Shown: one piece after another, positions 35,060 through 44,248 of the stretch | Layout of the letters: each line of letters opens with the position of its first letter | How positions within the stretch are numbered: the first letter of the stretch is position 1 | NCBI RefSeq assembly: GCF_039544305.1 | Contig: NZ_BAABLK010000009.1 | Location: 1-64,000 of the forward strand | Direction: 5' to 3' | Length of the DNA: 64,000 bases | Source: Paeniglutamicibacter antarcticus_C | GTDB lineage: Bacteria; Actinomycetota; Actinomycetes; Actinomycetales; Micrococcaceae | Program-made: the position numbers and the translations under genes | Notes under the pieces: model-generated | What the model was told of the DNA's origin: nothing | What the model saw: only the letters and a program-made list of their open reading frames with translations | Database searches by the model: none

Positions 35060-35971
35060 TTAGGAAGCGGAGAGTGCCGCAACCTCGGACTTGCCCGAGA
35101 GGCGCTCGACGCCGCGGAACAGGCCCGAGTGGTCAAGTGCACCGTCACCGCTTGCGACGGTGGAGGCGACCAGCTGGGCAACCAATGCACCCAGCGGCAG
35201 GATAACGCCTGCTTCGCGGGCTGCGGAGGTCACGATGCCCATGTCCTTGTGGTGCAGGGCCAGGCGGAAGCCGGGCTCGAAGGAACGGTCAAGGATCTTC
35301 TGGCCCTTCTGGTCAAGGACCTTGGAGCCGGCCAAGCCGCCGCCGAGGACCCTCAGTGCTGCGTCGGTGTCGACGCCGTAGGCTTCCAGGAAGACGACGG
35401 CTTCGCTCAAGGCCTGGATGTTGGCTGCAACGATGAGCTGGTTGGCTGCCTTGACGGTCTGGCCCGAACCCGAGGGTCCCACGTGGACGATGGTCTTGCC
35501 AACGCCGTTGAACACTGCCTCGGCGGCGGCAAAGTCGCTTGCCTCGCCGCCGACCATGATGGAGAGGACTCCACCGACGGCACCAGCTTCGCCGCCGGAA
35601 ACCGGGGCGTCAAGCGGGCGAATGCCCTTGGCGCGGGCTTCGGTGGAAAGCTGTGCTGCAACATCCGGGCGGATCGAGGAGAAATCGATCCACAGTGCGC
35701 CTTCCTTGGCGTGTGCGAAGGCACCGGCTTCTCCGGTGACAACGCCTTCGACGTCCGCGGAGTCCGGAACCATGGTGACGATAACGTCGGCGCCGGCGAC
35801 GGCCTCTTGGATGTTTGCGGCCCCCGTGCCGCCGGCGGCGACGAGCTTCTGGACGCTTTCCGGGCTGCGGTTGTAGCCCGTGACCTTGAATCCGGCCTTG
35901 GTCAGGTTGATGGCCATGGGAAGGCCCATGATCCCGAGTCCGATGAAAGCAATGTTCTGGTTGTTCGACAT
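35060..35971 (-). CDS. glxR: 2-hydroxy-3-oxopropionate (tartronate semialdehyde) reductase
   Basis: The 303-residue beta-hydroxyacid dehydrogenase reduces tartronate semialdehyde to D-glycerate with NAD(P)H. The Rossmann start IAFIGLGIMGLPMAINLTKAG carries the family GLGxMGxPMAxNL pattern. The substrate site DAPVSGGEAGA and the catalytic lysine in GSGQTVKAANQLIV are intact. It sits 45 bases after hyi, and together with gcl and glxK completes the glycerate pathway. Confidence 0.93.
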   Translation of the reverse strand: MSNNQNIAFIGLGIMGLPMAINLTKAGFKVTGYNRSPESVQKLVAAGGTGAANIQEAVAGADVIVTMVPDSADVEGVVTGEAGAFAHAKEGALWIDFSSIRPDVAAQLSTEARAKGIRPLDAPVSGGEAGAVGGVLSIMVGGEASDFAAAEAVFNGVGKTIVHVGPSGSGQTVKAANQLIVAANIQALSEAVVFLEAYGVDTDAALRVLGGGLAGSKVLDQKGQKILDRSFEPGFRLALHHKDMGIVTSAAREAGVILPLGALVAQLVASTVASGDGALDHSGLFRGVERLSGKSEVAALSAS

Positions 35972-36016
35972 GTTCAGCTCCTGAAGAATGTGGGGGTCGT
36001 TGCGGGGAGGAAAGAC

Positions 36017-36811
36017 TTAGGCGTTTTCGCGGATCAACCAGTCGAACGCCGTTTCACGTTCCTGCTTGTACTCCAGGGCGATGCTGCCCTTGTAGCCGAG
36101 TTCGCGGGAGCGGGCGATCCACTCGCCCAGCGGCAGGGTTCCGGTGCCCGGCGCACGGCGACCCGGTGCGTCGGCGATCTGGATGTGGCCGAATTCCGGT
36201 GCGTGCTGTTCAATCACTGCGGCAACATCGTCGCCGTTGACCGCCATGTGGTAGAAATCGGCGAGCAGTGCGACGTTCTGGCCGCCTGCTGCCTTGACCT
36301 TGTTGACAACCGCCAGTGCGTCGGCGGCGGTCTTCAGCGGGTAGGCCAGGGTTCCGGAGACCGGCTCGATGAGCACGGTGCCGCCGATCGAGGCGACGCC
36401 TTCGGTGGCGGCGAGCAGGTTCTTGAGCGCCAACTCGTCCTGTTCCTCGGGGGTGTGCTCTTCCTGGCGGTTGCCGTAGAGAGCGTTGAAGGACTTGCAT
36501 CCGGTGGCTTCGCCGATGGCGGCAACCACTGCGATGTTGTCCTTGAACTCCGAGCAGCGGCCCTTCCAGGAAACGAGTCCGCGATCTCCCGCCGGCATGT
36601 CGCCTGCGAAGAAGTTCAGCCCGTCGAGCTTTACCCCGGCGTCCTTGATGGAGGCGACGAACGCGTCGACTTCATTCTCGCTCGGGACTGCAACGCCAAA
36701 GGGCCACCAGAACTCGACGCCATCAAAGCCAGCGGCCTTGGCTGCTGCTGCGCGCTCAAGAACTGGCAATTCGCTGAAGAGTATCGAACAGTTCACGGTG
36801 TAGGCCATCAT
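36017..36811 (-). CDS. hyi: Hydroxypyruvate isomerase
   Basis: The 264-residue TIM-barrel enzyme interconverts hydroxypyruvate and tartronate semialdehyde. It shows the AP-endonuclease-2-like metal glutamates of the family in VLIEPVSGTLAYPL and in GSIALEYKQER, with the histidine in LLADFYHMAVNGDD. The start NCSILFSELPVLERAAAAKAAGFDGVEFWWP is typical of Hyi. It is first in the operon, has TAGGAGCC upstream, and a promoter with a candidate IclR-type operator lies 17-85 bases before the start. Confidence 0.92.
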   Translation of the reverse strand: MMAYTVNCSILFSELPVLERAAAAKAAGFDGVEFWWPFGVAVPSENEVDAFVASIKDAGVKLDGLNFFAGDMPAGDRGLVSWKGRCSEFKDNIAVVAAIGEATGCKSFNALYGNRQEEHTPEEQDELALKNLLAATEGVASIGGTVLIEPVSGTLAYPLKTAADALAVVNKVKAAGGQNVALLADFYHMAVNGDDVAAVIEQHAPEFGHIQIADAPGRRAPGTGTLPLGEWIARSRELGYKGSIALEYKQERETAFDWLIRENA

Positions 36812-36827
36812 CGGCTCCTAAAGGTCA

Positions 36828-36895
36828 GTTTCCATGATGTGGAATATGAATATTGCTTTATGAGAACTTTAGCGAGTGGTCCCTGTCACTGTCAA
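36828..36895 (-). promoter_or_regulatory. hyi operon promoter and candidate IclR-family operator
   Basis: On the minus strand TTGACA (36895-36890) and TAAAGT (36871-36866) form a promoter with an 18-base spacer. Downstream, GTTTCCATGATGTGGAATA on the plus strand (36828-36846) holds the dyad TTCC-N7-GGAA at 36830-36844. Very similar dyads stand before malic enzyme, uraD and the 69-aa gene. Confidence 0.6.
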
Positions 36896-36899
36896 GGGA

Positions 36900-37562
36900 G
36901 AATCTTCTCCGTCGGCGCTACAGGCATACCCGATCCTTGGCAGCGTAAAGCACACGACGCCCACGGATCCCCCACCCCCGGAGGCCTTAATGCAGGCCAC
37001 CACGTTATTTCCGGCTTTTTTGGAAGAACATTTCGCATCGTAGAGTTACGGCAATGAAAATAGGCCAGGATTCGCCGCATTCGCGATTCGTGAACACCAA
37101 CCGCGTAGAACAATGTGAACCCACCCCCAGGCCCAGCTCCCCCATGCATGCGGCGGTGGGCGAAAAGATCCATTCTTCACCGCAGGACCATCAGCGCCGG
37201 CCCCGCGGGCGCGAGCTGCGCCTGGACCTGGCCGACCGCGAATGGCCCCGAATCAAAAGTTCGATCGGACGCCAGCGTCCGGCCCTCTCATCGATGGCAG
37301 CCGGGGATCGCAAAGCATGAGTTTGCCTTGCGCCAACAGTGACCTCGGCCATGGGCCCGAGCAACGGACGCGCCGCCGTGGTTGCCTGATCAACGGCCGG
37401 AGGTGCGAACCGGAAAGCCCTGCCTCGTGCGTCATTTCAACGAATTCGACGGCTGCCAACCAAGAACTTCAGCCTCCCGGGGACGCGGCGACGACCCCGA
37501 AAAGCGCTTCCAGGAGAATCTGGCCTATTTTGAGCGGGGAGGCTTAGTGCAATGATGGATAA
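36900..37562. other. Long intergenic stretch, no gene recognised
   Basis: About 660 bases separate hyi from the lipoprotein gene. Frames of 70-100 codons are open on both strands, but they lack ribosome binding sites and recognisable motifs, and their codon use does not favour one frame. Given the relics elsewhere in the window it could be decayed coding DNA, but I could not identify a parent family. Confidence 0.45.
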
Positions 37563-38105
37563 ATGATTTTCATGAACAAACCAGCCAAGACTGTCGTTTT
37601 CCGTGTGGGCGCCGTGGCTTCCATCGGGCTCCTCGGCCTTGGCTTGGCCGGCTGTTCCACCGACGAGGCCGCGCCGACAGCCACCGCGACCGTTACCGAG
37701 TCGGCTAGCGCCACCGCCGCTCCGGAAACCACCCCGGCGGCAAGCTCTCCCGCCGCCAGCACGAAGGCCACCGCGGAATCCAGCAGTGCTGCAGCAGAAC
37801 GAAAAGTCACCCTTGAGGTCAAGGGCGCCAAGAGCAACGCCCTGGTAAAGACCCTGGTCATCACGCACAACGGCAAGAAGACCGGCGGAAAGATGGTCAA
37901 GGAAACCCTGCCGTTCACCAAGGACCTGACGCTTCCGGCGGATACAACCTTCACCAAGATCCTGGTGCTGGGCAAGTACGCCGATGGCGGCACCGGCGAC
38001 ATTTCCTGCGACATCACCATTGATGGAAAGAGTGAATCAAGCAATTCCTCCACCGGCCACAAGCCGGCCGAATGCCTGTTCATCGAAAAGGGTGCCAAGA
38101 ACTAG
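37563..38105 (+). CDS. MmpS-like lipoprotein
   Basis: The 180-residue protein has a lipoprotein signal peptide with the lipobox LGLGLAGC (lipidated cysteine near residue 31). A Ser/Ala/Thr/Pro-rich linker to about residue 80 leads to a beta-sandwich-like domain. The sequence LPFTKDLTLP and the pair of cysteines in DISCDITIDGK and KPAECLFIE resemble the MmpS accessory domain of Actinobacteria. It should be anchored to the outer face of the membrane. The start could also be the ATG at 37572. No partner MmpL gene is near. Confidence 0.7.
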   Translation: MIFMNKPAKTVVFRVGAVASIGLLGLGLAGCSTDEAAPTATATVTESASATAAPETTPAASSPAASTKATAESSSAAAERKVTLEVKGAKSNALVKTLVITHNGKKTGGKMVKETLPFTKDLTLPADTTFTKILVLGKYADGGTGDISCDITIDGKSESSNSSTGHKPAECLFIEKGAKN

Positions 38106-38275
38106 CCTTCCCACCCCTCTGGCGTCTTCCACCGCTCCCTCTCCCAACCCGCATCCGGTGCTCCCGGCCAGCGCACGGGCGAAGGAACGATGCAAGGCGC
38201 CGTAAAAGCGTGTCAGAATAAATACGGACCTGGTTCAATGACCGCGAGGCACCCCACACAAAAACGGAGACAGCA

Positions 38276-38443
38276 ATGCTGCAGGGAATGCGCCAACAAC
38301 CCTCCCCCCTGTTGCCTGCACTTCTCACTTTCCTGGGCTCGGTTGCGCGCGCAATTATTGGCAAGTCATTCGTCCAGGACCATGCGGTGGCAGCCTTTCC
38401 GCTTTCCGGAGGCCCCGGCGCCAAGTCGCCCGGCGTCGACTGA
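38276..38443 (+). CDS. Possible 55-residue small protein
   Basis: An ATG at 38276 with GGAG seven bases upstream opens a 55-codon frame ending at TGA 38441. The product has a hydrophobic stretch (LLPALLTFLGSVARAIIG) that could form one membrane helix or amphipathic segment, then a glycine/proline-rich end. No family was recognised. The ribosome binding site is the main support, and the 510-base gap around it holds nothing else. Confidence 0.35.
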   Translation: MLQGMRQQPSPLLPALLTFLGSVARAIIGKSFVQDHAVAAFPLSGGPGAKSPGVD

Positions 38444-38619
38444 TTTCCCTGCCTGGATCCTCCGGTCGGTATTCGTCACCGGAGCGCGAATCATCCCACG
38501 GGCCAGTTGCTGGACCCCGCATATCGGTGCGGGACCTTCCTTGAGCACTTGGCGTCCCGGCACATGGCCGACAGCGGGCACGCCCGCGTACGCACGCAAA
38601 GAAAACCAGCGATACTTTC

Positions 38620-39819
38620 ATGACACAAACCATCGAGGCTGAAATGCAAGAAGCCCCCACGGAAAGCACTGCCCGCACCGCCGCACGACGCGGAATCCCC
38701 AAGGGCTGGTTCCTTCGCACCCTTGACAAGCCGTCCGACCTTTTCGCGCACCTGACACCGAACTGGTTCGCTTCCATCATGGGCACCGGAATCCTTGCCA
38801 ACGCCAGCGCCTTGCTGCCCCTCCAGGTACCGGGCCTTCACGTGATGGCGACCATTGTGTGGGCTGCCGCCTCGCTTTTGCTGCTGTTGCTGAGCTCGGC
38901 CACCGTCGTGCACTGGACCAGGCACCGCTCCACTGCCGAAAGCCACCATTCGCACCCCGTCATGGCGCACTTCTACGGGGCACCGCCCATGGCGCTGCTG
39001 ACCGTGGCCGCCGGTTCCATCCTGCTGGGCAAGGACCTGATCGGCGAATCAGCCGCTCTAGTGCTGGGTACCGTCTTATGGTTCATTGGCACCGCCCTGG
39101 GACTGTTTAGTGCCGTCCTGGTCCCGTACCTGACCTTCACCCATCACAATGTCTCTGACACCAGTGCCTGCGGCGGATGGCTCATGCCGGTGGTTCCTCC
39201 CATGGTCTCGGCCGCCACCGGGGCCCTGCTCCTGCCTTACACCCCCGCCGGTGAACTGCGGTTAACACTAATGCTGGCCTGCTACGCCATGCTGGGGCTA
39301 AGCTTCTTCGCCTCCCTCATCGTCATCACGCTGATCTGGTTGCGGTTGGCACGGCACAAGCCCGGACCGGTGGGCATGGTCCCGACGCTGTGGATCGTGC
39401 TGGGCCCGCTCGGGCAGTCCATCACCGCGGCGTGCCTCCTGGGTGCCAACGCGCACCTGGTGGTTCCTGCCCCCTGGTCCACGGCGCTGGAGCTCTCGGC
39501 TCTCCTTTTCGGGATCCCGGTGCTGGGGTTCGCCCTGCTTTGGGTGGGCCTCGCCGCTGCCATCACCCTTCGCACGGCAAGGGGCCACCTGCCCTTCTCG
39601 CTGACCTGGTGGTCCTTCACCTTCTCGATTGGCACCTGCGCCACCGGGACCAGCCTGTTGGCCGTGGGCACCGGCGCGCTGGCCCTGCACATCATGGCGG
39701 TGGCCTTCTTCGTGGGGCTGGTGCTGGTATGGGCGACGGTCGCCTGGCGCACCTTCCATGGCAGCATGCTCCACGGCCAGCTCTTCCTGCCTGTGCAGCA
39801 GCCCGATATCCGCGCTTAA
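38620..39819 (+). CDS. TDT-family transporter (TehA/SLAC1-like)
   Basis: The 399-residue protein has ten membrane helices of the tellurite-resistance/dicarboxylate transporter fold. The first helix carries the family start LTPNWFASIMGTGILANA. Middle sections ACGGWLMPVVPPMVSAATG and GPLGQSITAACLLG match TDT transporters of Actinobacteria. Members move sulfite, malate or other anions, or act as channels, so the substrate is open. The N-terminal 40 residues are cytosolic. The ATG at 38620 has a poor ribosome binding site, and ATG 38644 is the alternative. Confidence 0.85.
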   Translation: MTQTIEAEMQEAPTESTARTAARRGIPKGWFLRTLDKPSDLFAHLTPNWFASIMGTGILANASALLPLQVPGLHVMATIVWAAASLLLLLLSSATVVHWTRHRSTAESHHSHPVMAHFYGAPPMALLTVAAGSILLGKDLIGESAALVLGTVLWFIGTALGLFSAVLVPYLTFTHHNVSDTSACGGWLMPVVPPMVSAATGALLLPYTPAGELRLTLMLACYAMLGLSFFASLIVITLIWLRLARHKPGPVGMVPTLWIVLGPLGQSITAACLLGANAHLVVPAPWSTALELSALLFGIPVLGFALLWVGLAAAITLRTARGHLPFSLTWWSFTFSIGTCATGTSLLAVGTGALALHIMAVAFFVGLVLVWATVAWRTFHGSMLHGQLFLPVQQPDIRA

Positions 39820-39824
39820 CGAAC

Positions 39825-39878
39825 CGTCGGCCATCGTTCCCGCACACTGAAGGGTGCAGTTTCGATGGCCGACGTTTT
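39825..39878 (+). terminator. Terminator of the TDT gene
   Basis: CGTCGGCCATCG pairs perfectly with CGATGGCCGACG (12 bp) and is followed by TTTTCC. The 26-base loop contains a smaller GCAC/GTGC stem. Confidence 0.75.
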
Positions 39879-40003
39879 CCCGTGAGGGGTAAAGGTGCGC
39901 TCTTGCCCGAGGTTTCAAGACCCGGGTTTCGCACTTCTGTCGTGGCGACGAAAACGTGATTTATCACCGTATCGGAGCGCCGGGCTGGAACGAACGGAAG
40001 TGG

Positions 40004-40394
40004 CTACACGCCTCGGACCGAATGACGGTCCGGGATGCCTGCAGCGATGAACACGCTGCCGATGCCGAATGCGCCCAGCACACCAAGGAACCAGAGGATC
40101 CCGGCTCCGCGGGCGGGCACCATGAGCAGTCCGAAGAGGATCACCAAGGTCCCCGACGCCACGGCGGCCCACCAGCAACCATCCGGAGTTGCGGAGACCC
40201 ATCGGTCCCCAACGTGCGCTGAAACAGTGCGAACCGGCCGTGATGCCGTCAACAGCCGCATAAACACCAGAGAGGCCAACGGTGGCCTGCGGCCAGGCGA
40301 ACACCAGGATGCCGAGGGCGATCGACACCACGGTGCGCCACGACATGGCGTTCCCCATGGCCTTGGATGGTGCGCCCATTGCGTTCGTGGCCAT
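40004..40394 (-). pseudogene. Frameshifted HdeD/DUF308 membrane protein
   Basis: A start at ATG 40394 with GGAGGGGTGGAG upstream reads into the HdeD-type segment SIALGILVFAWPQATVGLSG and GVYAAVDGITAG. The frame then loses similarity. A second minus-strand frame carries the rest, VASGTLVILFGLLMVPARGAG and LGVLGAFGIGSVFIAAGIP, to a stop at 40004. A frameshift within about 40270-40160 therefore splits one HdeD-like gene. A sequencing error is the other explanation. Confidence 0.75.
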
Positions 40395-40591
40395 CTCCAC
40401 CCCTCCGTGAAGCTGCACCGCTCCAGCCCGTCCCACCAGATGGCTCCGGTGGGACGGCGGGCGCGAAGTCCTCTCGGTGAAGGCCAGCAACGGGTTTGGT
40501 TAAGCACAACCGGGAAGCTTGCTCCCGGCGTCCGGGGCACCTCGTGTCTCGACGCAGCGATGCACGCGGGCCCGACGGTCTCCAGGCCCGG

Positions 40592-41278
40592 CTACTTGCG
40601 CGAAATCACGTCGCTGCTGATGAGGATCTCGAACTTGTGGTCCTCGGTCAGGATGTTCAGGTAGCCCGAATCGACGCTGAGGACATACGCGGTGATGGTT
40701 CTATCGGTGGTCTCGATCTGCTCTTGCGGAACCCACGGAGTTTGGACCACCGCGGCAACCAGCACGATCGCTATCCCGGAAACCCATCCGATGCGCGACA
40801 TGATCGCCATGAACGCACGGCGCACGGGGTTCTTCGGGGAGAGGATGTGGATCAGTGCGAACACGGCAAAGACGGCCGCGCTGGCCACCGGCAGCCACCA
40901 CTCACGGAAACTGACGGTCAGTGCCACCAGCGTCACCACTCCCAGCGTGGTTCCCAGCATGACCAAGGGGCGATGGCCTCGCGGGGACCACGCGTAGGAG
41001 GCAATGAGCAGCGGCAGCACCACGATCATCAGGATCGCCACCAGGACGTGCCCTGCCATGAGCGAACCGAAGAGGAGGGCAAGTCCGTCGCTGGGGCTAA
41101 GCGTGGTGCTGACCGCGAACGCGGTGTTCCAGTCGTACCCCGATACGGCGAAGATGCGCAGGATCAACCAAACGAATGCCCAGGCCGCCGGGGAAGCGAC
41201 CGCACTGGCGAATCTCTGGGCGCCTTGCCCGATGTCTCGAGCTTCGGATTCGTTCATCCTGTTATTGGCGGCGTTCAT
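40592..41278 (-). CDS. Membrane protein of unknown function, 228 residues
   Basis: The protein has about five hydrophobic helices, among them AWAFVWLILRIFAVSGYDW, LVAILMIVVLPLLIASYAW and WVSGIAIVLVAAVVQTPWV. A C-terminal soluble domain of about 50 residues (QIETTDRTITAYVLSVDSGY onward) probably lies outside the cytosol. No family was recognised. It stands alone on the minus strand, upstream of the HdeD relic. Confidence 0.7.
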   Translation of the reverse strand: MNAANNRMNESEARDIGQGAQRFASAVASPAAWAFVWLILRIFAVSGYDWNTAFAVSTTLSPSDGLALLFGSLMAGHVLVAILMIVVLPLLIASYAWSPRGHRPLVMLGTTLGVVTLVALTVSFREWWLPVASAAVFAVFALIHILSPKNPVRRAFMAIMSRIGWVSGIAIVLVAAVVQTPWVPQEQIETTDRTITAYVLSVDSGYLNILTEDHKFEILISSDVISRK

Positions 41279-41541
41279 GGACCAAGGCTACTGCGCCCCA
41301 CTGCGGCCTGCCGCAATCCCACCTGTCAGAGGCAATTCCCGACGCCGTCGAAGTGACCCGCGAACGGGTCAACCGCAGTCAGGCCGGCCTTTCGATGAAT
41401 CCCGGACTGCAACCAAAGCGCCCATTGACGCAGGGCCATCTAACACGCCGCATGTTTGCACCAAGGAAATCAAGACAGGCCGCTGACCCCGCGATACTCT
41501 CGAGGCCAACGGCATGCCTGGCATTGCACGGGCGGACGCGG

Positions 41542-42993
41542 CTAGGCCTTGACACGCTCGCGGTCAACGGGCTTGGTTCCAGCGGCACCGTGGGCCCTCT
41601 TGGGGATCAACGCCGCGAAGATTGCTGCCAGAACTGCTGCACCGATCGCAAAGGCGAAGGTGACGCGGAAGCCTTCAAGAGTCGGCACGTTCACCGGGCC
41701 CAGGGGCATCGTCAAGCTGGCCAGCACCACGCCCATGACTGCCGCTGCCGCGGAGGATCCCACCGAGCGCATCAGGGCGTTCATCCCGTTGGCTGCACCG
41801 GTCTCGGTCAGCGGGACGGCACCCATGATCAGGGCGGGCATGGCCGCGTAGGCCAGTCCGATGCCGCCACCGACGATGATGGAGGCAACGAGGATCTGCC
41901 AGGTCGCAGAGATCAGGAAGAACGCCATGACGTACCCGAGAGCAATCACCAACGAGCCAATGATCAGCGTGGTCTTGGGTCCGAAGCGTGCCGAGAGGCG
42001 CGCGGAGACCGGGGAAAGCAGCATCATGACGAATCCCCCAGGGGTTAGCACCAACCCCGCCATGACCATGGTGTGGCCCAGCCCGTAGCCGGTGGCGGCC
42101 GGCGCCATCAGCAGCTGGGTAAAAGTGATGCTCATGGCGTACATGGCGAAGCCGACGGTCATCGAGGAGAGGTTGGTGAACAGCACCTGGGGACGGGCCG
42201 TGACCCGAAGATCAACCAGAGGCGCCTTGATCTTCAGCTGGTAGATACCCCAGAAGAGGAAAATGAGCACGGCCGCAGCAAAGAGTCCCAGCGTCAGCGG
42301 GCTTGTCCAGCCCCAGTCTGCACCCTTGGTGATTGGCAGCAGCAGGGAAACAAGCCCGGCTGCCAGCCCAACGGCCCCAACGCCGTCGAAGCGGGCAGGG
42401 GTACGCACCGCGGACTCGGGAAGGACGGTGGCCACCATGACCAGGCAGAGGGCACCGAGTCCGGCCGCAGTCCAGAACAACGCGTGCCAATCGGCCACCT
42501 GGGCGATCAAAGCGGAGAACGGCAAGCCAATGGCGCCGCCGACGCCCATCGTGGCGCTCATCGTGGCAATGGCCGACCCGACTTTTTCTCGCGGCAGTTC
42601 ATCGCGAAGGATGCTGATGCCCAGGGGAATGGCGCCCATGGCCAGTCCCTGCAGGATGCGCCCTGCAAGCATGACTTCCAGTGTGCTCGTCAACGCGCAG
42701 AGCACCGATCCGGCGACCATCAGTGCCAAGGAAATGATGAGCATGCGGCGTTTGCCAAACATGTCCCCCAACCGCCCCGCGATGGGCGTGATCACTGCAC
42801 CGGCCAACAGCGTGGCGGTGATGACCCAGGAAGCGTCGGAAGCCGTGGTGTTCAGCAGCGTCGGCAACTGCGCGATCAGCGGGACCACGAGCGTCTGCAT
42901 CAGGGAAACAACGATGCCAACGAATGCAAGGATCGTGACGGCTGCCCTCGGCGAAGGCTTCCTTTTCGTGGGCAATGCGGGACTGGACGTCAT
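41542..42993 (-). CDS. MFS multidrug exporter, DHA2-like
   Basis: The 483-residue protein has fourteen membrane helices and drug-exporter motifs. WVITATLLAGAVITPIAGRLGDMFGKRRML combines the helix-2 region with the conserved GxLaDrxGrkr loop, and GAIGLPFSALIAQ is at motif C. I place the start at ATG 42993; an ATG nearer the operator is possible but would add a segment not typical of the family. It is divergent from a MarR gene across a 140-base region with a 31-bp operator, so that regulator should control it. Confidence 0.88.
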   Translation of the reverse strand: MTSSPALPTKRKPSPRAAVTILAFVGIVVSLMQTLVVPLIAQLPTLLNTTASDASWVITATLLAGAVITPIAGRLGDMFGKRRMLIISLALMVAGSVLCALTSTLEVMLAGRILQGLAMGAIPLGISILRDELPREKVGSAIATMSATMGVGGAIGLPFSALIAQVADWHALFWTAAGLGALCLVMVATVLPESAVRTPARFDGVGAVGLAAGLVSLLLPITKGADWGWTSPLTLGLFAAAVLIFLFWGIYQLKIKAPLVDLRVTARPQVLFTNLSSMTVGFAMYAMSITFTQLLMAPAATGYGLGHTMVMAGLVLTPGGFVMMLLSPVSARLSARFGPKTTLIIGSLVIALGYVMAFFLISATWQILVASIIVGGGIGLAYAAMPALIMGAVPLTETGAANGMNALMRSVGSSAAAAVMGVVLASLTMPLGPVNVPTLEGFRVTFAFAIGAAVLAAIFAALIPKRAHGAAGTKPVDRERVKA

Positions 42994-43055
42994 GGGGCTC
43001 GCTAACTGGCGCAGGGGTGATGCGCCGAATGACGCGTATGCACCATACATTAGAA

Positions 43056-43099
43056 GTGCATGATACAAACAATTTGTATCATGCACATTGTTGTATAGT
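43056..43099. promoter_or_regulatory. 31-bp MarR operator between MFS exporter and marR
   Basis: GTGCATGATACAAA (43056-43069) is the exact reverse complement of 43073-43086, with the spacer CAA. It is followed on the plus strand by TATAGT (43094-43099), a good -10 for the MarR gene. On the minus strand TTGTTT or TTGTAT within the repeat can serve as -35 for the exporter, with TATGGT downstream. Confidence 0.75.
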
Positions 43100-43133
43100 G
43101 GAATCTTGCGGAAAGACAATCCAAGGGAGCGAA

Positions 43134-43589
43134 ATGATGGAGAACAGCAATCCCCTGCCTGAAATGCAGTATGAACTCATGCTGTTTTTCCGCTATCACC
43201 TGCGGCCGCATTACAAGAGCAGCCCCGCCCTTGGACGCTCGGCATACGTGCTGCTCAACCGGCTCGAACGCTCCGAGCCCATGACGCTCAAGGAGCTCTC
43301 GCAGGCATTGCGCCTCGACACCTCCACTATTCACCGCCAGGTAGGCGCCCTGATACGCCACGAACATGTGGCCTACGTGGCCGGGGTCGCCGGAGAAGTG
43401 GCTCGCCGCATCGCCCCTACCGAAGCCGGCATCGATGCTCTGCTGGACACGCGCATGTCTTACGAGCAAGGACTGCGCGACGTCGTGGGTGACTGGCCAC
43501 AGGAAAAGCAGCTCGCGTTCATGGGCATGCTGCGCGACTTCAACGAGAACGTCGAGCGCATAGAAGAGGCCCCCTGGCCCAGGGGATAG
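43134..43589 (+). CDS. MarR-family regulator of the divergent MFS exporter
   Basis: The 151-residue protein has the MarR fold, with SAYVLLNRLERSEPMTLKELSQAL leading into the recognition helix LRLDTSTIHRQVGALIRHEHV and wing, and helical dimerisation ends. GGGAG stands four bases before the first of two adjacent ATGs. It lies directly behind a 31-bp perfect inverted repeat shared with the exporter promoter. Confidence 0.88.
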   Translation: MMENSNPLPEMQYELMLFFRYHLRPHYKSSPALGRSAYVLLNRLERSEPMTLKELSQALRLDTSTIHRQVGALIRHEHVAYVAGVAGEVARRIAPTEAGIDALLDTRMSYEQGLRDVVGDWPQEKQLAFMGMLRDFNENVERIEEAPWPRG

Positions 43590-43747
43590 TCCTTCGCCTG
43601 CCTCGCGGTCTTCAACCGGGATTCCCAAGCATAACGGTGCCCCTGACGCCGCAGGCGGATTTCTTGGCATGAGGAACCCGTCATCTGCTGGATATCCACG
43701 GTGGCGCGCTACCTCGTCCACTGCTTCGGCATCCGTAATCTTAGTGC

Positions 43748-44245
43748 TTACCCGATGCCCGCGGACCCCTTCTGGCGCCCGGAAGCCTTCAAGTTTCCAG
43801 CCACCCTGTGGCTTTCAACCTCGAAGCGACCCAATAGGCGAACCAGGTCGCTGCGGTCCCCATCGCTCCAGTCCCCCAGAAGCTCATCGAGAAGGGTATT
43901 GCCTGATTGCCTGATCGCGGCCCCCGCCTGCTCTCCGGCCTCGGTCAGCCCAATCAGGAAGGCGCGTGAATCTTGGGGATCTCTTGCCCTCTCAACGAGT
44001 CCGGCCTGCTGGAGCCGCGCAGTGATCTTGGAGATGTTCGACGCCCCCGTGACCATGTTCTCGGCCAGCGCCGAAGGCCGCTGGGCCCCGGAGTTGTTCA
44101 GGATACTGAGCAATGTCAGCGCTCCGGGATCCAGCACGACACCCTCGCGCGCAGCAACAGCCGTAGTGAAGTCCGGCGCAGTCCACTGCGCCAGGATTCC
44201 GTTCAGGATCTGGATCAGTGCGGCATTTCCATCCGTTGCTGTCAT
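43748..44245 (-). CDS. MarR-family regulator downstream of an SDR
   Basis: The 165-residue protein shows MarR features: LDPGALTLLSILNNSGAQRPSALAENM, the recognition region GASNISKITARLQQAGLVERARDPQDSRA and a helical C-terminus. It starts three bases after the SDR stop, so both come from one transcript. The 15-bp palindrome CTGTCGTAACGACAG upstream of the SDR is its likely operator. A quinone or other electrophile substrate is plausible for such SDR/MarR pairs but is not shown. Confidence 0.87.
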   Translation of the reverse strand: MTATDGNAALIQILNGILAQWTAPDFTTAVAAREGVVLDPGALTLLSILNNSGAQRPSALAENMVTGASNISKITARLQQAGLVERARDPQDSRAFLIGLTEAGEQAGAAIRQSGNTLLDELLGDWSDGDRSDLVRLLGRFEVESHRVAGNLKASGRQKGSAGIG

Positions 44246-44248
44246 GGA

